Part shown: one piece after another, positions 34,863-42,846 of the stretch | Layout: every line of letters begins with the position of its first letter | Numbering within the stretch: position 1 is the first letter of the stretch | Assembly (NCBI GenBank): GCA_023818695.1 | Contig: JAMWCF010000001.1 | Coordinates: forward strand, 1-64,000 | Length of the DNA: 64,000 nucleotides | Reading direction: 5' to 3' | Origin: Candidatus Omnitrophota bacterium | GTDB taxonomy: Bacteria > Omnitrophota > Koll11 > 1-14-0-20-64-10 | Notes under the pieces: model-generated | Told to the model about the DNA's origin: nothing | Seen by the model: only the letters and a program-made list of their open reading frames with translations | Database searches by the model: none | Made by a program: the position numbers and the translations under genes

Positions 34863-36116
34863 ATGACGTCGATGCGAGAAAGATGTTCATTTTGCGGCAG
34901 GGGCAGGGAGCGGATCCATAAACTCTTCAGCGGTCCCAGCGGGGTTTATATCTGTGATCTGTGCGTTAAGCTCTGCCACCAGATCCTGTCGAAGGAAGAG
35001 GATCTGACGAAAGTTCCCAAGAGGCCGCCGAGCATCAAGGATCTGCCGCCGCCGAGTGACATCAAACGTCAGCTGGACCAGCATATCATCGGCCAGGAGC
35101 GGGCCAAACGGCAGGTGTCGGTGGCCGTCTATAACCATTACAAGCGGATTTGGGCGGCCCCCATGGTCAACGATGTAGAGCTGGAAAAATCCAACATCCT
35201 GTTCATCGGCCCGACCGGTTCAGGGAAGACCCTCATGGCCCGGACTTTGGCGAAGATTCTGGATGTGCCGTTCGCCCTGTGCGACGCCACGCCGTTGACG
35301 GAAGCCGGCTATGTGGGAGAGGACGTGGAGAATGTTTTGCTGCGGCTCCTGCAGAACTGCAATTTCGACATCAAGAGGGCGCAGACCGGCATCGTTTATA
35401 TCGATGAGATCGACAAGATCGGCAAGACGCAGGACAACGTCTCCATCACTCGGGATGTTTCCGGAGAGGGTGTCCAGCAGGCCCTGCTGAAGATCGTCGA
35501 AGGGACCGTCGCCAATGTTCCCCCGCAGGGCGGACGCAAACACCCCCAGGCGGAATACCTCCAGGTCGACACCTCCAACATCCTTTTCATCTGCGGCGGC
35601 ACCTTCGTTGGCTTGGATAAGATCATCAGCCGGCGGATCGGCAGAAAGGTGATCGGTTTCGACGGCGATTCGGACAATGCAGCGGACCGTATGGATGTGG
35701 GGGATTTGCTGGCGAAGGTGGAGCCCAGCGACCTCATCCGGTACGGGATGATTCCCGAGTTCGTCGGGCGTTTTCCGATGGTCGCTTCGTTCAGGCCGCT
35801 GGGAGAGGAAGAGCTGATGGACGTGATGCTCAAGCCGAGAAACGCCATCATCCGGCAGTACATGAAGTTTTTCGAGCTGGAGAACGTGAAGCTCACCGTT
35901 CAGCCGGATGCGCTTCTGGCGATCGCGAGGGAGGCTCTGGCCAAGGAGACAGGGGCCAGGGCGATCCGGGCGATTTTGGAGGAGATCATGCTGGAAGTGA
36001 TGTTCGACCTTCCCGGGCAGAAGGACGTGGCGGAATGCATTGTCACCGCGGAGTGCGTGACGCAGCGGTCGGCCCCGCTTTTGGTTTACCGCGACGGCAA
36101 GAGAGCGGTCGCCTAG
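34863..36116 (+). CDS. clpX: ClpXP unfoldase ClpX
   Basis: 417 residues. N-terminal zinc-binding domain (CSFCG...CDLC, about 8-40), Walker A GPTGSGKT near 123, pore loop GYVGEDVEN, Walker B VYIDEIDKIG, RKH loop GGRKHP, and the ClpP-docking IGF tripeptide in VIGFDGD. All functional parts are present. clpP and the usual tig neighbour are absent here. The stop abuts the glmU ATG. Confidence 0.96.
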   Translation: MTSMRERCSFCGRGRERIHKLFSGPSGVYICDLCVKLCHQILSKEEDLTKVPKRPPSIKDLPPPSDIKRQLDQHIIGQERAKRQVSVAVYNHYKRIWAAPMVNDVELEKSNILFIGPTGSGKTLMARTLAKILDVPFALCDATPLTEAGYVGEDVENVLLRLLQNCNFDIKRAQTGIVYIDEIDKIGKTQDNVSITRDVSGEGVQQALLKIVEGTVANVPPQGGRKHPQAEYLQVDTSNILFICGGTFVGLDKIISRRIGRKVIGFDGDSDNAADRMDVGDLLAKVEPSDLIRYGMIPEFVGRFPMVASFRPLGEEELMDVMLKPRNAIIRQYMKFFELENVKLTVQPDALLAIAREALAKETGARAIRAILEEIMLEVMFDLPGQKDVAECIVTAECVTQRSAPLLVYRDGKRAVA

Positions 36117-37340
36117 ATGTCCAGGAGGGCCTCGAGAAATCTGGCGGCTGTCGTTTTGGCGGCGGGAGACGGAACCCGCATGCTTTCCCGAATCCCCAAG
36201 GTCATCCACGCCCTTTACGGCAAGCCCCTGATCCATCATGTGCTGGATGCTATCCGCAAGGCGGGCGTCCAGCAGATCGTTGTGGTGGTCGGCTACCGTT
36301 CCGACCTCGTGAGAAAGCAGTTGAGCGCCGGCGTCCAGACGGTGGTGCAGAAGCAGCTGAAAGGGACCGCCCACGCGGTGATGCAGGCAATGCCCCGGCT
36401 GAAAAATTTCCAGGGGGACATCATTGTTCTGTACGGCGATACGCCGCTCTTGACCGCCCAGACTGTGCAGGGACTGATCCAGACGCACCGCCGTCAGAAA
36501 GCGGTCTGCACCCTTTTGACCGCCCAGCTCAAAGATCCGGCGGGATACGGCAGGATCGTCCGGGACCAAACCGGCCGGATCGTTCGGATCGTCGAGGACG
36601 CCGATGCTTCGCAGGCCGAGAAAACGATCGAGGAGATCAACGTCGGCGCTTATTGTTTCAACGCCAAGGCTCTGCGCCGGACATTAAAGCAGGTCAAGCC
36701 GGCTCCAAACGGGGAATATTATCTGACGGATACCGTCTCGCACTTGGTGAAGTCCGGGGCCGAACTGGCTTCCGCTTCGACCCGTTCGGTCGGGGAGTTT
36801 ATGGGCATCAACACCCGCGCGGATCTGGCGAGGGTCCAGACGATCATGCGCAGCCGGATCCTTGAAAAGTTCATGTTGAGGGGGGTGACGATCGTCGACC
36901 CCTACACCACCTACATTGACGGTTCCGCCACGATCGGTCAGGACACGGTGGTCTATCCCCACACCGTCATAGAAAAAGGGGTGCGTATCGGGAGAGGATG
37001 CCATCTGGGCCCCTTCTGCCGGGTGGGATCCAATTCGACCCTAGCCGACGGCGTTTTTGTGGGGAACTTCGTGGAGCTCTCGAACTGCGCGGTCGGCAGG
37101 AACAGCAAGATCTTCCAGCATAGTTTCATTTCCAACACGTCGATCGGGCGGGATGTGCAGATCGGGGCCGGAACGGTGACCGTTTCGCCCAACGGCATGT
37201 GGGAAGGGCTTCGGAATAGAAGGAGAATCCGGATCGGGGACAGGGCGCATATCCAGGGAGGGTCCCTTTTTCTGGGGCCCGCGTTTATTAAACCCGGCGA
37301 GGTGGTAAAGGCCGGTTCGGCGGTAAGGAGCGGTTCATGA
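36117..37340 (+). CDS. glmU: GlmU-like UDP-GlcNAc pyrophosphorylase with a short, divergent acetyltransferase half
   Basis: 407 residues against about 455 in typical GlmU. The uridylyltransferase domain is complete (VVLAAGDGTRMLSRIPKVIH, KGTAHAVMQAMP, YGDTPLL, NVGAYCF). The C-terminal left-handed beta-helix keeps a His in FQHSF where the catalytic base is expected, but the NYDG substrate-binding motif is replaced by SPNG, and the usual C-terminal tail is missing. Acetylation of GlcN-1-P may be altered or lost. It ends with an ATGA overlap into prs. Confidence 0.85.
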   Translation: MSRRASRNLAAVVLAAGDGTRMLSRIPKVIHALYGKPLIHHVLDAIRKAGVQQIVVVVGYRSDLVRKQLSAGVQTVVQKQLKGTAHAVMQAMPRLKNFQGDIIVLYGDTPLLTAQTVQGLIQTHRRQKAVCTLLTAQLKDPAGYGRIVRDQTGRIVRIVEDADASQAEKTIEEINVGAYCFNAKALRRTLKQVKPAPNGEYYLTDTVSHLVKSGAELASASTRSVGEFMGINTRADLARVQTIMRSRILEKFMLRGVTIVDPYTTYIDGSATIGQDTVVYPHTVIEKGVRIGRGCHLGPFCRVGSNSTLADGVFVGNFVELSNCAVGRNSKIFQHSFISNTSIGRDVQIGAGTVTVSPNGMWEGLRNRRRIRIGDRAHIQGGSLFLGPAFIKPGEVVKAGSAVRSGS

Positions 37341-38380
37341 GCGATAAGAAAGAGTCCCCTGTTCTGATCACCGGGAACGCCCACCCGCAGTTCGCCAAGC
37401 GGGTTGCGCAGGGTTTGGGGGTCTCCCTTTCCGACGCCCTGGTGGGGCGCTTTAGCGAAGGTGAGATTCGGGTCAAGGTCAACCACAACGTCCGCGGAAG
37501 GGATGTTTTCGTGATTCAGCCAACCTGTCCGCCGGTCAACGATCATCTGATGGAGTTGTTGATCATCATCGACGCCCTGAAAAGGGCCTCGGCCAGAAGG
37601 ATCACCGCGGTGCTGCCCTATTACGGCTACGCGCGCCAAGACAGGAAGGACCAGCCCCGCGTTCCGATCACCGCCAAGCTGGTGGCGAACCTGATCACCG
37701 TTTCCGGCGCCGACAGGGTTTTGACGATGGATCTTCACGCGGGACAGATTCAGGGGTTCTTTGATATCCCTCTGGACCACCTCTTTGCCGTGAACGCTTT
37801 CGTGGATTATTTCACATCCGAGCGGCTGATTCCCAACCTGGTCGTGGTCTCGCCGGACGTGGGGGGGATCAAAATGGCGCGGGCTTACGCGAAACGGCTC
37901 AAGGCCGATCTCGCGATGGTGGACAAGCGCCGGATCAACTCGGAAGAAACGGAAGCCCTGGATATCATGGGGGAGGTCAAGGGGAAAAACGTCCTGATCG
38001 TCGACGACCTGGTTTCGACGGCCGGCTCTCTGGTACAGGCCGTCAGGGCCTTGAAGGAGGCCGGTGCCCTCGACATTTACGCCGCCATCAGCCACCCAGT
38101 CCTTTCCGGGCCGGCTCCACAGCGGCTGGCGGCCTCTTCCCTGAAGGAGCTGGTGGTCACCGATTCGATTCCTATTCCAAAAGAGCGGCTTTTAGATAAA
38201 ATTAAGGTTCTTTCCGTCGCCCCCATGTTCGCGGAAGCGATCCGACGGATCCACTGCGAGGAATCGATCAGCGGGCTCTTTCATGAGCATTGGGAAGAAG
38301 GCGGGAAGAAAGAGGAAAAAGGGCCTCCGAAGCGCTCTTCGCCGGGAAAAGGGGCGAAGCAGCAGCCGGTGAGGCATTAA
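37337..38380 (+). CDS. prs: ribose-phosphate pyrophosphokinase
   Basis: 347 residues. The class I PRPP synthetase core (about 1-315) includes YYGYARQDRK, VLTMDLHAGQIQGFF, SPDVGGIKMARA and the PRPP loop VLIVDDLVSTAGSL. It carries an extra C-terminal basic tail of about 30 residues (GGKKEEKGPPKRSS...) beyond the usual end. Makes PRPP for purines and for hisG in this window. The glmU-prs-rplY-pth order is conserved in Firmicutes. Confidence 0.95.
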   Translation: MSDKKESPVLITGNAHPQFAKRVAQGLGVSLSDALVGRFSEGEIRVKVNHNVRGRDVFVIQPTCPPVNDHLMELLIIIDALKRASARRITAVLPYYGYARQDRKDQPRVPITAKLVANLITVSGADRVLTMDLHAGQIQGFFDIPLDHLFAVNAFVDYFTSERLIPNLVVVSPDVGGIKMARAYAKRLKADLAMVDKRRINSEETEALDIMGEVKGKNVLIVDDLVSTAGSLVQAVRALKEAGALDIYAAISHPVLSGPAPQRLAASSLKELVVTDSIPIPKERLLDKIKVLSVAPMFAEAIRRIHCEESISGLFHEHWEEGGKKEEKGPPKRSSPGKGAKQQPVRH

Positions 38381-38407
38381 CACAGAAAGAGTGAAGCGGG
38401 TAAAGCC

Positions 38408-39154
38408 ATGGCACAGCAAACGGAAAAGATAACTCTCAACGCGGACGTCCGTAAAAAGGTCGGGACCAGCGGTTCGAGGGATTTGCGCCGGGAAGGGAAG
38501 ATCCCCGGGATTCTTTACGGCGAAGGCGGCGTGTTGGTCCCGATAGGCGTCCAGAGGAAGGATCTGCAGCAGGTTCTGCACACCAAGGCGGGCGAGAACG
38601 TTCTCATATCATTGAAGATCAAGGGCGATACCAAGGCCCCGGAGAGCGTTGTTCTCATTAAGGAGCTTCAGCACCATCCGGTGACGCACGATATTTTGCA
38701 CGTCGATTTTTACCGGGTTTCACTGACCAAGAAGATCCATGTCACCGTGCCGCTCTCCTTCAAGGGAGAGGCGCCCGGCGTCAAGGTGGGAGGGGGCGTT
38801 TTGGAACACCTGCGTTGGGAAGTGGAAGTGGAGTGCCTGCCGACGGACATTCCGAACGAAATTCCGGTCGATATCTCCGGTCTGGAGCTTAACAAGCACA
38901 TCGAAGCGAAGGATATGCTGGTTCCAGCCGGCGTCAAACTTATGTTGGAGCCGGAAACCCCAATCATCGGCTGCGTTCTGCCGAAGCTGGAAGAGGTTTC
39001 TGCGGCGGTGGAGGGAGAACCGGCGGAGCCGGAAGTGATCACGGAGAAGAAGCCGGAAGAGGGAGTGGAACAGCCGCCTGCCGGGGAGAAGGGCAAGGAA
39101 GAGAAGGCGGTTTCCAAGAAGGAAGAGAAACCGGCTAAAGAGGAAAAGAAGTAG
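38408..39154 (+). CDS. rplY: 50S ribosomal protein bL25 (TL5/CTC type)
   Basis: 248 residues. The N-terminal 5S-rRNA-binding domain (about 5-95; GTSGSRDLRREGKIPGILYG) is followed by the TL5-type beta domain (about 100-185) and a Lys/Glu-rich disordered tail from about 195 to the end. The tail is longer than in most homologues. A RBS-poor start (ATG 38408) lies 27 bp after prs. Confidence 0.93.
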   Translation: MAQQTEKITLNADVRKKVGTSGSRDLRREGKIPGILYGEGGVLVPIGVQRKDLQQVLHTKAGENVLISLKIKGDTKAPESVVLIKELQHHPVTHDILHVDFYRVSLTKKIHVTVPLSFKGEAPGVKVGGGVLEHLRWEVEVECLPTDIPNEIPVDISGLELNKHIEAKDMLVPAGVKLMLEPETPIIGCVLPKLEEVSAAVEGEPAEPEVITEKKPEEGVEQPPAGEKGKEEKAVSKKEEKPAKEEKK

Positions 39155-39162
39155 CCTTCCGA

Positions 39163-39744
39163 GTGAAGCTGATTGTTGGATTGGGCAATCCGGGCGCCCG
39201 TTACGAGGAAACCAGACACAACATCGGTTTTACCATCGTGAGCCGGCTTTCCAAGCGGTGGGCCATCCCCCTGAAAAAAGAGCTGTGCCGGGCAAAGGTC
39301 GGGCGGGGAACAGTCGGCTCGGACGATGTGGCGCTGGCGCTTCCGCAGACCATGATGAACGCCTCCGGTGATTCGGTGGAGCCCTTGCGCCGGCATTGGA
39401 ATATTTCGCTGGCGGACATCCTGGTTGTGTATGATGATAAAGACCTGCCCCTTGGTGTCGTCCGGTTGCGTCCGAAAGGATCGGACGGAGGGCACAAAGG
39501 GCTGGCATCCGTCATCCGCGCCGTCGGAACCGAGGAGATTCCACGGCTGCGGGTTGGGATCGGTTCCCCGGATTCGCAGGATACCGTTGATCATGTTCTG
39601 ACGCCCTTTCATCCATCCGAGAAAAAGGCGATGGAAAAAATCGCGGAACGGGTCGAGGAGGCCTGCGAAATGTGGCTGTCCCAGGGAATGACGGCGGCCA
39701 TGAACCTTTTTAACAAGAAAGAACCGGATAATCAGGGGCGGTAG
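39163..39744 (+). CDS. pth: peptidyl-tRNA hydrolase
   Basis: 193 residues from GTG 39163, giving KLIVGLGNPGARYEETRHNIGF, which contains the active-site His. Also PQTMMNASGDSV, VVYDDKDLPLG and GGHKGLASV. Recycles peptidyl-tRNA. Follows rplY as in ctc-pth of Bacillus. Confidence 0.95.
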   Translation: MKLIVGLGNPGARYEETRHNIGFTIVSRLSKRWAIPLKKELCRAKVGRGTVGSDDVALALPQTMMNASGDSVEPLRRHWNISLADILVVYDDKDLPLGVVRLRPKGSDGGHKGLASVIRAVGTEEIPRLRVGIGSPDSQDTVDHVLTPFHPSEKKAMEKIAERVEEACEMWLSQGMTAAMNLFNKKEPDNQGR

Positions 39745-39766
39745 CGTTGTTTGTTAAGGAGAACTG

Positions 39767-40171
39767 GTGGCGATGAGGAAATATGAACTGTTGTTTATTT
39801 TGAAGCCGACGTTGCAGGACGATCAGACGGCCGCTTTCCAGGGCCAGGTATCGAGCGCTGTGAGTCGGGCGAAGGGACGGATTCTGGAAGGGGCCGTTTT
39901 GGGCAAGAGGAAGTTGAGTTATCCCATCGCCAATGCGGGGGAGGGGATTTACCTTTTGGTCAAGTGCGAACTGGAGGCCGATCAGATCGCTGGTTTGGAG
40001 AAATCTTTAAAAGTGATGGATGGAGTCCTTCGCCTTTTGGTCACCCGCGACACCGGGATCGCGACGCCGCCCCCTTTGAGTGAGGAGGTGTCCACCCCAA
40101 AGGCGGAGGGGAGCGAATTTGAACAGGAGGCCGCAACTCGTCGCGTCGAAGGGACAGCCTCGCAGACTTAG
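39767..40171 (+). CDS. rpsF: 30S ribosomal protein bS6
   Basis: 134 residues from GTG 39767 (AAGGAG 5 bp upstream; ATG 39773 is an alternative). Core MRKYELLFILKPTLQDDQ to about residue 98 (VLRLLVTRD), then a low-complexity Glu/Pro-rich tail. First of the rpsF-ssb-rpsR-rplI-dnaB run. Confidence 0.94.
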   Translation: MAMRKYELLFILKPTLQDDQTAAFQGQVSSAVSRAKGRILEGAVLGKRKLSYPIANAGEGIYLLVKCELEADQIAGLEKSLKVMDGVLRLLVTRDTGIATPPPLSEEVSTPKAEGSEFEQEAATRRVEGTASQT

Positions 40172-40188
40172 GTTTTCGGGAGGATGAG

Positions 40189-40668
40189 ATGGCGAATCTG
40201 AACAAAGTGTTTTTGATCGGCAATTTAACGCGGGATCCCGAATTGCGGTACATTCCCAGCGGCACAGCCGTGGCGACCTTTACTTTGGCGACGGGCCGCG
40301 TTTACACGATGGCATCGGGTGAAAAACGGGAAGAGACCTGCTTCGTCCGCTGTGTCGCGTGGGCCAGACAGGCGGAGCTGTGCGGCGAGTATTTGTCCAA
40401 GGGGTCCCCTGTTTTTGTGGAGGGGCGCCTCCAGAGCCGGTCGTGGGAGTCGCCGGATGGTCAGAAGAGATCCACGATCGAAGTCGTCATTCAGAATATT
40501 CAGTTTTTGGGAAGGGGTCCGGCAAAGGGAGCCGCCGGAGAAGCGGTATCCACGGAAGAGCCGGTCGGAGCGGGCCGGGAGGCCGTATCCCCGGCGGGAG
40601 AACCAGCCGGGATTTCAGAGATCTCGGAAGCGCCCCCGGAGGGGGATGAGGGAGAGGTGCCTTTCTAA
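40189..40668 (+). CDS. ssb: single-stranded DNA-binding protein
   Basis: 159 residues. OB fold about 1-108 (NLNKVFLIGNLTRDPELRY, FVRCVAWARQAEL), then a flexible Glu/Pro/Gly linker and the acidic protein-interaction tip ending GEVPF. The usual tip is DDDIPF, so it is slightly altered but functional in pattern. The stop overlaps rpsR (TAATG). Confidence 0.95.
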   Translation: MANLNKVFLIGNLTRDPELRYIPSGTAVATFTLATGRVYTMASGEKREETCFVRCVAWARQAELCGEYLSKGSPVFVEGRLQSRSWESPDGQKRSTIEVVIQNIQFLGRGPAKGAAGEAVSTEEPVGAGREAVSPAGEPAGISEISEAPPEGDEGEVPF

Positions 40669-40937
40669 TGGGAAAAGTGATGGAACGACGCCGTCATCCG
40701 ACGGACGAGGCATTGGAGAAAAAAAAGCCGTTCCGGAAGAAGGTCTGCAAATTCTGTCTGGACCGGGTCGAGAGGGTCGATTATCGCGACGCCCTTCGCC
40801 TGGCTAAATTTACTTCCGAGCGGGGGAAGATTCTTCCCCGCCGCGTTTCCGGCACCTGTGCTCATCACCAGCGCCAGTTGTCGAAGGCCATCAAGCGGGC
40901 CAGGGTCATCGCCCTGTCTCCGTTCAGCGCCACCTGA
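40668..40937 (+). CDS. rpsR: 30S ribosomal protein bS18 (zinc-type)
   Basis: 89 residues with a basic N-terminus of about 22 residues. Contains CKFC in the N-terminal part and GTCAHHQRQL, the pattern of the zinc-binding C+ form. Conserved DYRDALRLAKFTSERGKILPRR. Starts on the last base of the ssb stop. Confidence 0.95.
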   Translation: MGKVMERRRHPTDEALEKKKPFRKKVCKFCLDRVERVDYRDALRLAKFTSERGKILPRRVSGTCAHHQRQLSKAIKRARVIALSPFSAT

Positions 40938-40995
40938 TCTTTTCGTTCCGGCCGGAGAGGCCGGTTCCGACACCTCATCATAAGGAGATCATCCG

Positions 40996-41442
40996 GTGGA
41001 TCTCATATTGCTCAAGGACGTCGCAACGCTCGGGAAGACGGGACAGAAGGTTTCCGTGAAAGACGGGTACGCCAGGAATTTCCTGATTCCAAACGGCTTG
41101 GCTGTTCCGGCGACCGGCTCCCAGCAGAAGCAGGTCGCTTCCCTCCTGGCTGCCCGGGAGAAGAAAGCGGTTGGTCTGCTGGAAAAAGCGAAAAAAACGG
41201 CCAAACAGATAGAGAACGCGCCGTGCGCCATCTCCGTGTCGGTGGGGCAGCAGGGGAAGATGCACGGGGCGGTGACCGCCGCCGACATCGCCGCAGTCTT
41301 GAAAGAGAAAGGTTTCTCCGTGGACAAGCATCAGATCCTCTTGGATGCTCCCCTGTCCACCATCGGGACGTATGCCGTTTCCGTGAAACTGCACCAGGAT
41401 GTGACGGCGGTCCTCCGGCTGGATTTAGTCGCGAAGTCGTAA
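40996..41442 (+). CDS. rplI: 50S ribosomal protein bL9
   Basis: 148 residues from GTG 40996 with AAGGAG 9 bp upstream. N-terminal 23S-binding domain DLILLKDVATLGKTGQKVSVKDGYARNFLIP, long connecting helix (about 45-75) and C-terminal domain. Ends one base before dnaB. Confidence 0.95.
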   Translation: MDLILLKDVATLGKTGQKVSVKDGYARNFLIPNGLAVPATGSQQKQVASLLAAREKKAVGLLEKAKKTAKQIENAPCAISVSVGQQGKMHGAVTAADIAAVLKEKGFSVDKHQILLDAPLSTIGTYAVSVKLHQDVTAVLRLDLVAKS

Positions 41443-41443
41443 C

Positions 41444-42787
41444 ATGCCGACCCTCGAACAGATAACGGAAAAGGTTCCCCCGCAAAACGTCGAAGCGGAG
41501 ATGGCCGTCCTTGGTTCGATGCTCATCGACGAAAACGCCGTGCCCCCCGCGGTGGAGCTCCTGAACCCATCCTCGTTCTATAAGGAATCCCACAGGAAAA
41601 TTTTTGAGGCCATGACAAGCCTCTTTTCCCAGCAGAAGGCCGTCGACCTAGTCACGGTTACGGAGACTTTAAAGGCCGACGGCCTCCTGGAAAGCGTCGG
41701 AGGTGCCCACTACCTGGCTTCCCTGACGACGGTCGTTCCGACCACGGCGAATGTTCAGCATTACATCAAAATCGTTCGGGAAAAGGCGGTTCTGCGGGCG
41801 CTGATCTCCACCGGCACGCAGATCGTCAGCGAATGCTACGAGAACCAGGATGACGTGGAGATTTTAGTCGACAAAGCCGAACAGCTCTTGTTTGATCTGG
41901 CGACGCGCAGCGATAGTTCTGACGCCACTTTGGTCAAGGAGCTGCTGCATGACTCCATGGAGACGCTTGAACGGCTTTCCCAGCGCAAGGATCTGGTCAC
42001 GGGAGTTCCGACCGGCTTCCATGATCTGGATGTCCAAACGGCGGGACTGCAGCCGGGCGATCTGATCATTGTCGCCGGCCGGCCGTCGATGGGGAAGTCG
42101 GCTTTGGTGACCTGCATAGCGGAGCATGTGGGGGTTATCGAGAGGATCCCGGTCATCATCTTCAGTCTGGAGATGTCGAAAGAGCAGCTGGTTCATCGGC
42201 TGCTGTGTTCGCACAGCCGCGTGGACGTGCATAAAGCCAGAACCGGTTTCCTCGCGCAGGCCGACTGGCGGAATTTGAGCAGTGCCGCAGGGAAGCTGTC
42301 GGAGGCTCCTATCCTGATCGACGACACTCCCGCTATGTCCGTTCTGGAGCTCCGGGCGAAAGCCAGGAGATTAAAGGCCAAGCATCGGATCGGCCTGATC
42401 ATCGTCGATTACCTGCAGATGATGCGGGGACCCGGCCGTTTTGAGAACCGCCAGCAGGAGATCTCGGAGATCTCCAGGTCGCTCAAGGCGCTGGCGAAGG
42501 AACTGCATCTTCCGGTGATCGCGGTCAGCCAGCTCTCCAGGGCCCCGGAACAGCGGGAAGACCGCCGTCCCCAGCTTTCGGACCTGCGGGAGTCCGGGGC
42601 GATTGAACAGGATGCCGATCTGGTTCTCCTGCTCTACCGGGAGGAGGTTTACCGGCCCTCCGAAGACAACAAGGGGATGGCCGAGCTGATTATCGCCAAG
42701 CAGAGGAATGGTCCCATCGGCACGGTTCCAATGGCTTTCATGAAGGAATCGACCCGGTTCGAGAATCTCTCCCTCCGCCACACCTAA
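41444..42787 (+). CDS. dnaB: replicative DNA helicase DnaB
   Basis: 447 residues. N-terminal helical domain (PPQNVEAEMAVLGSMLID) about 10-150, then the RecA-like domain with Walker A GRPSMGKSAL near 208, Walker B IIVDYLQMM near 322, and DLRESGAIEQDADLV. No intein insertion. Conserved position after rplI. Confidence 0.96.
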   Translation: MPTLEQITEKVPPQNVEAEMAVLGSMLIDENAVPPAVELLNPSSFYKESHRKIFEAMTSLFSQQKAVDLVTVTETLKADGLLESVGGAHYLASLTTVVPTTANVQHYIKIVREKAVLRALISTGTQIVSECYENQDDVEILVDKAEQLLFDLATRSDSSDATLVKELLHDSMETLERLSQRKDLVTGVPTGFHDLDVQTAGLQPGDLIIVAGRPSMGKSALVTCIAEHVGVIERIPVIIFSLEMSKEQLVHRLLCSHSRVDVHKARTGFLAQADWRNLSSAAGKLSEAPILIDDTPAMSVLELRAKARRLKAKHRIGLIIVDYLQMMRGPGRFENRQQEISEISRSLKALAKELHLPVIAVSQLSRAPEQREDRRPQLSDLRESGAIEQDADLVLLLYREEVYRPSEDNKGMAELIIAKQRNGPIGTVPMAFMKESTRFENLSLRHT

Positions 42788-42806
42788 CCTCATGCTGTAG
42801 AAGAGG

Positions 42807-42835
42807 TTGTCTTTCCATTCCGGCTGTGTTAAAGT
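42807..42835 (+). promoter_or_regulatory. promoter of the bamA operon
   Basis: TTGTCT (42807-42812) and TAAAGT (42830-42835) are 17 bp apart. The -10 ends 11 bp before the ATG at 42847 and no Shine-Dalgarno sequence lies between, so the transcript may be nearly leaderless. If translation starts at ATG 42859 the leader would be about 17 nt. Confidence 0.45.
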
Positions 42836-42846
42836 ACCCCACATAG

